From Aurantiacibacter gangjinensis (GTDB taxonomy: Bacteria; Pseudomonadota; Alphaproteobacteria; Sphingomonadales; Sphingomonadaceae), in contig NZ_CP018097.1 in assembly GCF_001886695.1 (NCBI RefSeq), positions 2,003,001 to 2,067,000 of the forward strand: a stretch of 64,000 bases of DNA, written 5' to 3'. A program made the translations under genes and the position numbers. Positions 58,818 through 64,000 of the stretch are shown piece by piece (the stretch's first letter is position 1; each line of letters opens with the position of its first letter). Under the pieces are notes generated by a model. That model did not search any database. It was given only the letters and a program-made list of their open reading frames with translations, and was not told the DNA's origin.

Positions 58818-58894
58818 GTGCGGACTCGATTTGCTAGCGTTGCGTGGGCGCGTCTAGGCAAAGCACGCCCGCGATGCAAGGCAGCACTCGGCCT

Positions 58895-60223
58895 CTATTC
58901 GGCGGTTTCCGGCACGATTTCCACCAGTTCCACCGTCCGCACCTGCGCGCGCTGCGGTGCTACACCAGCAACCATCGCCTCGTCCTCGCCGAAAAGCGGC
59001 CACTGGCCGTTCGCAATATAGGTGAGCCTGCCATTCAGAACGGTTCCCCCGACCGGCTCCGTCCATTCGGGATGTGCCTGCTCTATCACGCGCTGTCCTG
59101 CGATGCTGGCGATACCGTAGCCCAGCTGGAAGGCCACGATCTGCTGGGGCGAGACGCCATTGCGCATGCCAATCAGCTCATTCCCGTAAAGCCACAGCCC
59201 GTCGATCCCGTCGAGGATCATCGGCTGCTCGCTCTGCATGCGGTAGACGACGCGTGAGGGCAGCGCCACGACGGCGAGCCCGTAGCGATAGTCGCTGACG
59301 ATCAGGGAACGTCCGTCCGCGCGCACGGCGAGACCTTGCGGCGAGCGAAATGTGCCCGCGTCGACCAACATTGTCATCATGCTATCGCCGGACACCCAGA
59401 TTGCGCCATCGATTGGATCGCTGGCATAGACCCTGCCATCGGGCCCCACCGCGATGTCGGACAACGTCACGCCATTGGGCGCAGGCATGTGCCGCCGCAC
59501 CTCCAGCGTTGCGCGGTCCAGTGCAATGAGTCCGGTATAGGCTGTGTCCGGATCTGGCGTCTGGTCAAACACGCCCGAGGCTATCCAGATCAGTCCGCGC
59601 CTTTCGTCGAGAGCGATACCCGACAGGCTGCCGGTTTCGCGCATGTCGAGTGTACGCCATCCCGCGTCGCCATCGTAGATGTGCAGCGCGCGAGATACGA
59701 CGCTGGTCACGAATAGTCGGTTATAGGCCATATCGTAGAGGGCCGATTCCGGCAGAAAGATCGAATTTGGCGTTTCGGCCAATACATCGCTGCCGATCAC
59801 AACGTCCGTCTGCAAGGCCGGAGAAAGCCACGCTGGAAAATAGCCGATCTGCACCAGGCCAATCAGGAACTCACGCTGCTGCGGAGAGAACACATAGCCG
59901 TCGCGTGCAAGGCTCTCGGCGACTGCCAGAGCCTCCGGCCAGCGATCCTCGCGGGCAAGCGCGCTCACGAGGCGGAGCCGGACGGAAGAGGAATTGGGAA
60001 AGTCCTCGGCCAATTGCTCCAGACCATCCACATCGGTGATCTGCCCGGTGGACGCATCGACCGGGCGCCACAGCTCGGCGGGCAGGCGCGTGGGCGCAGC
60101 GGCGTCCTCGGCAGCAGGCGGCGGCGCATCGGCCATCGTCTGGAACGGATTTTCGGGCGTCTGGCAGGCCGCAAGCGCCATGATACCAATGGCCAGAGTG
60201 CTGCGGCGCACAATCTTGTGCAT
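58895..60223 (-). CDS. Lipoprotein with NHL/beta-propeller-like domain
   Basis: A 442-residue protein. The lipobox LAAC places the lipidated cysteine at 20. Residues about 45-135 are helical, of a repeat-like type (SVRLRLVSALAREDRWPEAL). The C-terminal 290 residues show propeller-like repeats (GSLSGIALDERRGLIWIASG, GVTLSDIAVGPDGRVYASDP and SPQGLAVRADGRSLIVSDYR), as in SMP-30/NHL proteins. It lies upstream of nuoA on the same strand and is divergent from the thiolase gene. Substrate and location in the outer or inner membrane are unknown. Confidence 0.72.
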   Translation of the reverse strand: MHKIVRRSTLAIGIMALAACQTPENPFQTMADAPPPAAEDAAAPTRLPAELWRPVDASTGQITDVDGLEQLAEDFPNSSSVRLRLVSALAREDRWPEALAVAESLARDGYVFSPQQREFLIGLVQIGYFPAWLSPALQTDVVIGSDVLAETPNSIFLPESALYDMAYNRLFVTSVVSRALHIYDGDAGWRTLDMRETGSLSGIALDERRGLIWIASGVFDQTPDPDTAYTGLIALDRATLEVRRHMPAPNGVTLSDIAVGPDGRVYASDPIDGAIWVSGDSMMTMLVDAGTFRSPQGLAVRADGRSLIVSDYRYGLAVVALPSRVVYRMQSEQPMILDGIDGLWLYGNELIGMRNGVSPQQIVAFQLGYGIASIAGQRVIEQAHPEWTEPVGGTVLNGRLTYIANGQWPLFGEDEAMVAGVAPQRAQVRTVELVEIVPETAE

Positions 60224-60293
60224 GATGCCAATCCTCCCTAGATGATCCGACACGTCCCTTCTTTCCAACAGGACCAATAGAGGCAAGCTTTCC

Positions 60294-61490
60294 ATGGCTA
60301 CTTTCAACGAATCCGATCCCATCGTCATCCTTTCCTACGCACGCACCCCGATGGGCGCCATGCAGGGCGCGCTGGCCGATGTCGCCGCGACAGACCTGGG
60401 TGCAACGGCAGCGAAGGCAGCCATCGAACGCGCCGGTGTATCGGGAGACGATGTGAACCGGGTCTATATGGGCTGCGTTTTGCCCGCCGGTCTCGGCCAG
60501 GCCCCTGCCCGCCAGGTAGCGATCCTTGCAGGACTGCCCAAGAGTGCGCAGGCGACCACGGTGAACAAGGTTTGCGGCAGCGGCATGCAGACCGTCATCA
60601 TGGGCGCGGAATCGCTCGCCTCGGGCACCTCGGATGTCGTGCTCGCAGGCGGTATGGAGAGCATGACCAATGCGCCCTACCTGCTGAAAAAGCACCGCTC
60701 CGGCGCTCGCATCGGGCATGACAAGGCGTATGACCACATGTTCCTCGACGGACTGGAAGATGCCTATGAGGAAGGCCGCGCCATGGGCACGTTCGCGCAG
60801 GACATGGCCGACAAGTATCAGCTGACGCGCGAGAGCATGGACGAATATTCCATCGCCAGCCTGGACCGCGCCAACAAAGCCATCGAAAGCGGTGCATTCG
60901 CGGACGAGGTCGTCCCCGTCACCTACACCACGCGCCGGGGCGATGTGACTGTCGATACGGACGAAGCGCCCGGCAAGGGCAACCCCGACAAGATCCCGCA
61001 GCTGCGTCCGGCCTTTGCCAAGGACGGCACCATCACGGCGGCGACCTCCTCCTCCATCTCCGACGGCGCGGCTGCGGTGGTTCTCTCTCGCAAGAGCGTA
61101 GCCGACGAGAAAGGCCTGACACCGGTCGCGACCGTGGTCGGCATGACCGCCCACGCGCAGGCTCCGGAAGAGTTCACGATCGCTCCCGTGGGCGCAATCC
61201 AGAAGTTGCTCGAGCAGACCGGCTGGAGCGTCGACGATGTCGATCTCTGGGAAGTGAACGAGGCCTTCGCCTGCGTCGCCATGTTCGCGATGAAGGACAT
61301 CGGCATCGATCACGCCAAGATCAACGTGAATGGCGGCGGCACCGCTCTGGGCCACCCCATCGGTGCCAGCGGCACGCGCATCATCGTGACTTTGCTCAAT
61401 GCTCTCAAGCAGCAGGGCAAGAAGCGCGGCATCGCATCGCTGTGCATCGGTGGCGGCGAAGCGACGGCGGTGGCTGTCGAACTAGCCTGA
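60294..61490 (+). CDS. Acetyl-CoA C-acetyltransferase (thiolase)
   Basis: A 398-residue biosynthetic-type thiolase. The acyl-binding C94 is in NKVCGSGMQT, the catalytic His is in NGGGTALGHPIGASGTR and the second Cys in IASLCIGGGEATA; EVNEAFACVAMFA holds the conserved NEAF. It condenses two acetyl-CoA to acetoacetyl-CoA, or the reverse. No phaB, phaC or beta-oxidation gene is adjacent, so phaA versus atoB/fadA use is open. A strong terminator follows. Confidence 0.93.
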   Translation: MATFNESDPIVILSYARTPMGAMQGALADVAATDLGATAAKAAIERAGVSGDDVNRVYMGCVLPAGLGQAPARQVAILAGLPKSAQATTVNKVCGSGMQTVIMGAESLASGTSDVVLAGGMESMTNAPYLLKKHRSGARIGHDKAYDHMFLDGLEDAYEEGRAMGTFAQDMADKYQLTRESMDEYSIASLDRANKAIESGAFADEVVPVTYTTRRGDVTVDTDEAPGKGNPDKIPQLRPAFAKDGTITAATSSSISDGAAAVVLSRKSVADEKGLTPVATVVGMTAHAQAPEEFTIAPVGAIQKLLEQTGWSVDDVDLWEVNEAFACVAMFAMKDIGIDHAKINVNGGGTALGHPIGASGTRIIVTLLNALKQQGKKRGIASLCIGGGEATAVAVELA

Positions 61491-61514
61491 TCCGCTTGAT
61501 CGATCGATTTTTAG

Positions 61515-61545
61515 CGGGGCGGCCAGCGATGGTCGCCCCGTTTTG
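61515..61545 (+). terminator. Terminator after the thiolase gene
   Basis: CGGGGCGGCC (61515-61524) pairs with GGTCGCCCCG (61531-61540), allowing one wobble pair, around loop AGCGAT; TTTTG follows. Confidence 0.85.
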
Positions 61546-61627
61546 TTTGTCCGGCCGCTTTGCTTCGGACCCTTCGTCGTATTAAGCCGTTGCTGCGAAT
61601 GATAACACCGACCAAGGGAGTGAAGAG

Positions 61628-62005
61628 ATGAAGAAACTGATTGCAATCGCTGGCGCCATGGCTCTGGCCGCATGTGGAGGCGACGCCGAGGAACCGGCTG
61701 AAACCGGTGCGGACGAAACGGCCGTAGCGCCGATGAACGATGCAACCGCGCCCGGCACCTACACCTCCACGACCGAAGACGGTCAGGAAGTGGTCGTCAC
61801 TCTGGCCAATGACGGAACCTACACCGTCACCGAAGGCGGCGAACAGATGGATGCCGGTACGTGGGAAGACACCGAAAACGGCACCTGCCTGACGGCACCG
61901 GGCGCAGAGCCGACCTGTTTCGACATTACGCCGGGCAGCGAAAATGGCATGTACGACATCACCGGCCCGGACGGCCAGGCGATGAGCTATTCCTACGAAA
62001 GCTGA
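61628..62005 (+). CDS. Small lipoprotein of unknown function
   Basis: A 125-residue protein. The signal MKKLIAIAGAMALAACGGDA has a lipobox cysteine at 16. An acidic linker (about 20-45) leads to a compact beta-rich domain with GTYTSTTEDGQEVVVTLAND and a likely disulfide between TCLTAP and TCFDIT. The domain resembles small surface or periplasmic lipoproteins of Sphingomonadales but has no named family here. It is monocistronic, bounded by terminators on both sides. Confidence 0.7.
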   Translation: MKKLIAIAGAMALAACGGDAEEPAETGADETAVAPMNDATAPGTYTSTTEDGQEVVVTLANDGTYTVTEGGEQMDAGTWEDTENGTCLTAPGAEPTCFDITPGSENGMYDITGPDGQAMSYSYES

Positions 62006-62027
62006 GATACTTCGGTATTGAAGAAAT

Positions 62028-62058
62028 GGGGCGGCGCGGAAACGGGCCGCCCCTTTTT
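62028..62058 (+). terminator. Terminator after the small lipoprotein gene
   Basis: GGGGCGGC (62028-62035) pairs with GCCGCCCC (62046-62053), followed by five Ts. It lies 7 bases before the convergent stop of the SH3 gene. Confidence 0.85.
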
Positions 62059-62065
62059 GTTGTCG

Positions 62066-62548
62066 TCAGGGCTCGCCCGCACCCCAGAGTCGCGACTGCT
62101 CGACCCAGCCCTTGTGGCCATCGACGTCGAGCTCGCACCACCCCTCTGCGCAATCGCCGAGTTCGCCGATTACACCCGGCTCCAGGTTCCAGCGCAGCGG
62201 CGCAGAGTCTGCTGGATCCGCGCGCATGGCCACGATGCCTTCGCCCGTCACGATGGCCGTGCGGCGTCGGCTGAGCAGGCCCTCATACATCCAGCCCATA
62301 GTGCCGTCGGGTTCTTCCACATAGCGCCAGCCTTGGATCAGGCGCACTACCCGCACAGGTAGGCCCTCGCGCGTATAGACCCAGTCGATCGGGAATTGCT
62401 CACCCGCGCCTCGGCGAAGATAGGCTTCTTCCGCATCGATGCTGGCCCAATATGGCAGCTCTGCATCCTGAGCGAGGGCAGCAGGCGCGATGAGGGCGCA
62501 GGCACCGGCGGAGAATGTTAGCAAAGCGAGTCGGATCATTGATGGCAT
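62066..62548 (-). CDS. SH3-domain secreted protein
   Basis: A 160-residue protein with a signal peptide (about 1-28, ending AALAQ) followed by two bacterial SH3-like repeats: EAYLRRGAGEQFPIDWVYTR through RYVEEPDGTMGWMYEGLLS, and GIVAMRADPADSAPLRWNLE through GWCELDVDGHKGWVEQSRLW. Such SH3 modules usually bind peptidoglycan peptides. ATG 62548 is used, ATG 62539 is an alternative. It is divergent from the ammonium transporter gene. Confidence 0.82.
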   Translation of the reverse strand: MPSMIRLALLTFSAGACALIAPAALAQDAELPYWASIDAEEAYLRRGAGEQFPIDWVYTREGLPVRVVRLIQGWRYVEEPDGTMGWMYEGLLSRRRTAIVTGEGIVAMRADPADSAPLRWNLEPGVIGELGDCAEGWCELDVDGHKGWVEQSRLWGAGEP

Positions 62549-62678
62549 CAGCGCATGATAGGGGATGTGCAGAGCCCACCGCAATCGCACCGTGCATGCT
62601 TGCCGAAAAAGGCGCCATGCGATTTAACGATAAACCAAGGGACGGCGCGCTATGGGCGCGGTCATGAGGGGGACTGCC

Positions 62679-63977
62679 ATGCTGCGCATGATGATTGCTG
62701 CTGCGACTTTGCTGGCCATTCCGGCACCTGCCCTGGCGCAGGAAGCATCGCGCGCTGCGCTCAACAATTCGGGCGACACCGCCATGGTCATCATGGCGAC
62801 GCCCTTGGTGCTGCTGATCGCATTGCCGGGACTGGCGCTGTTCTATGCAGGCCTCGTGCGGGCAAGAAATGTCCTGTCCGTAATGTTGCAGATCGGCGCG
62901 GTCGTCGGAGTCGTGTCCGTCCTCTGGATCGCGGTCGGTTACACGCTGGCTTTCGGTAATACGACGAGCGGGTTCATCGGCGATGGATCGCGCTGGATGA
63001 TGATCGACCTCGCCTCCCTGCGCGCCGGGATGACCTTGCCGGAAAGCACCTTTGCGATGTTCCAGCTCGCATTTGCGGTACTGGCACCGGCCTTGATGGT
63101 GGGCGCATGGGTCGGGCGGGCACGCTTTGGCTGGGTTCTGGTATTCGCCGGTGTATGGAGCTTGCTTGTCTACGCGCCCGTGGCGCACTGGATCTGGGGC
63201 GGCGGATGGCTCGGGCGGCTCGGCGTGACCGATTTCGCAGGCGGCCTTGTGGTGCATATGACGGCCGGTGTGTCCGCGCTTGTTGTGGCACTGTTGATCG
63301 GCAAGCGCGAAGGTTTTTCCGCCACGCCAGGCACGCCGCACGCGTCTGCGCTAACCTTGCTGGGCACGATGCTGATCTGGGTGGGCTGGCTCGGGCGCAA
63401 TGGCGGCAGCGCGCTCCTCGCAACGGACGATGCCTCCATGGCAATCGTCAATACGCATATGGCGGCAGCCGCAGCGGCGCTGACCTGGCTCGGGATCGAG
63501 AAATGGAAGACGGGCAAGGCCAGCGCCTTTGGCTTTGGAGGCGGCGCATTGGCCGGTCTCGTCGCCATCACCCCAGCTGCAGGATTGGTGACGCCGGGCG
63601 CGGCGCTGGTGTTCGGCATCGTGGCGGGGCTGGTTTGCTCTTTCGCTGCTCAGGCGGTCCGTACAAGGCTCGCGATCGACGACACGCTAAGCGTATTCGC
63701 CATCAATGGCGTTGGCGGCATGCTGGGCGCCTTGCTGGTCGGCGTGTTCCTGCATCCCGATCTTGGCGGGACCGGATATCCCGGCGAGATGGGGCTGATC
63801 GCAATGCTCGGCACACAGGCCCTCGGTGTCGCAGTCGTCGCCGCTTACTCGGCGATCATGACGGCCATCATCGCCATCGCGGTCTCGCTCTTCATCCCGA
63901 TGCGCGTGGAAGAAAGCGAAGAGATCGAAGGGCTGGACGCGAGCAGCCATGGTGGCCGCGCATGGGATTTCGACTAG
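62679..63977 (+). CDS. amtB: Ammonium transporter (Amt family)
   Basis: A 432-residue protein with a cleavable N-terminal signal (MLRMMIAAATLLAIPAPALA) and eleven membrane helices. Conserved features include LFYAGLVRARNVLSVMLQ, DFAGGLVVHMTAGVSALVVA with the first pore His, WVGWLGRNGGS and AINGVGGMLGALLVG. ATG 62679 with GAGGGGGA 6 bases upstream is preferred over upstream in-frame ATGs. The usual partner glnK is not upstream; it might lie beyond the window edge. Confidence 0.92.
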   Translation: MLRMMIAAATLLAIPAPALAQEASRAALNNSGDTAMVIMATPLVLLIALPGLALFYAGLVRARNVLSVMLQIGAVVGVVSVLWIAVGYTLAFGNTTSGFIGDGSRWMMIDLASLRAGMTLPESTFAMFQLAFAVLAPALMVGAWVGRARFGWVLVFAGVWSLLVYAPVAHWIWGGGWLGRLGVTDFAGGLVVHMTAGVSALVVALLIGKREGFSATPGTPHASALTLLGTMLIWVGWLGRNGGSALLATDDASMAIVNTHMAAAAAALTWLGIEKWKTGKASAFGFGGGALAGLVAITPAAGLVTPGAALVFGIVAGLVCSFAAQAVRTRLAIDDTLSVFAINGVGGMLGALLVGVFLHPDLGGTGYPGEMGLIAMLGTQALGVAVVAAYSAIMTAIIAIAVSLFIPMRVEESEEIEGLDASSHGGRAWDFD

Positions 63978-64000
63978 GCAAACACCCCTAGCATCGCCCT

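Overview
This is a GC-rich chromosomal stretch with alphaproteobacterial gene content. It most resembles Sphingomonadales, family Erythrobacteraceae or Sphingomonadaceae. The support is the lipoylated pyruvate dehydrogenase E1-beta, the chain trpE-trpG-trpD-trpC-moaC-moeA-lexA-comEC-gltX-gltA, the long nuo operon ending in birA-coaX-rnj-DUF1467, a LexA site of the alphaproteobacterial GTTC-N7-GTTC type, and many GTG/TTG starts with ATGA or TGATG overlaps. The taxon is inferred from gene content only.

Layout. 1-6336: the start of a probable phytoene/squalene-synthase-family gene (minus strand), then a six-gene plus-strand cassette of TadE/TadG-type pilus proteins. 6352-9570: pdhB and pdhA with a 268-bp inverted-repeat element exactly between them, then an FtsB/DivIC-like gene. 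9690-11233: hppD, tRNA-Arg(CCT), and two damaged copies of that tRNA. 11270-16727: DUF1178-nit-grxC, a divergent hsp20, pyrG, secG and tpiA. 16974-24723: a membrane PPIase and a trp operon carrying two non-trp genes. 24807-31537: DUF3597, moaC, moeA, lexA with its operator, comEC and gltX. 31582-39435: citrate synthase, a histidine-kinase-like protein without the phospho-acceptor histidine and its partner, a membrane protein, a very long coiled-coil membrane protein and DUF1467. 39442-58817: rnj, coaX, birA and all fourteen complex I genes nuoN to nuoA on the minus strand. 58895-63977: a propeller lipoprotein, an acetyl-CoA acetyltransferase, a small lipoprotein, an SH3 protein and an ammonium transporter.

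Most of the window is core metabolism: pyruvate to acetyl-CoA (pdh), citrate synthase, respiration (nuo), tryptophan synthesis, molybdenum cofactor, CTP and tyrosine breakdown. The unusual material sits in the joints between core genes. The pdhA/pdhB junction holds a nested-palindrome element flanked by a 4-bp direct repeat; it carries its own 90-codon frame and supplies the pdhB ribosome-binding site. Two shorter palindromic repeats lie just upstream of trpC and of a small gene in the nuo operon. The nuo operon contains three tiny membrane proteins and two secreted proteins that are not complex I subunits, all in tight or overlapping spacing with their neighbours. The tRNA-Arg locus has two relics with hairpin-forming insertions in the T loop, one of which is also interrupted in the anticodon loop.
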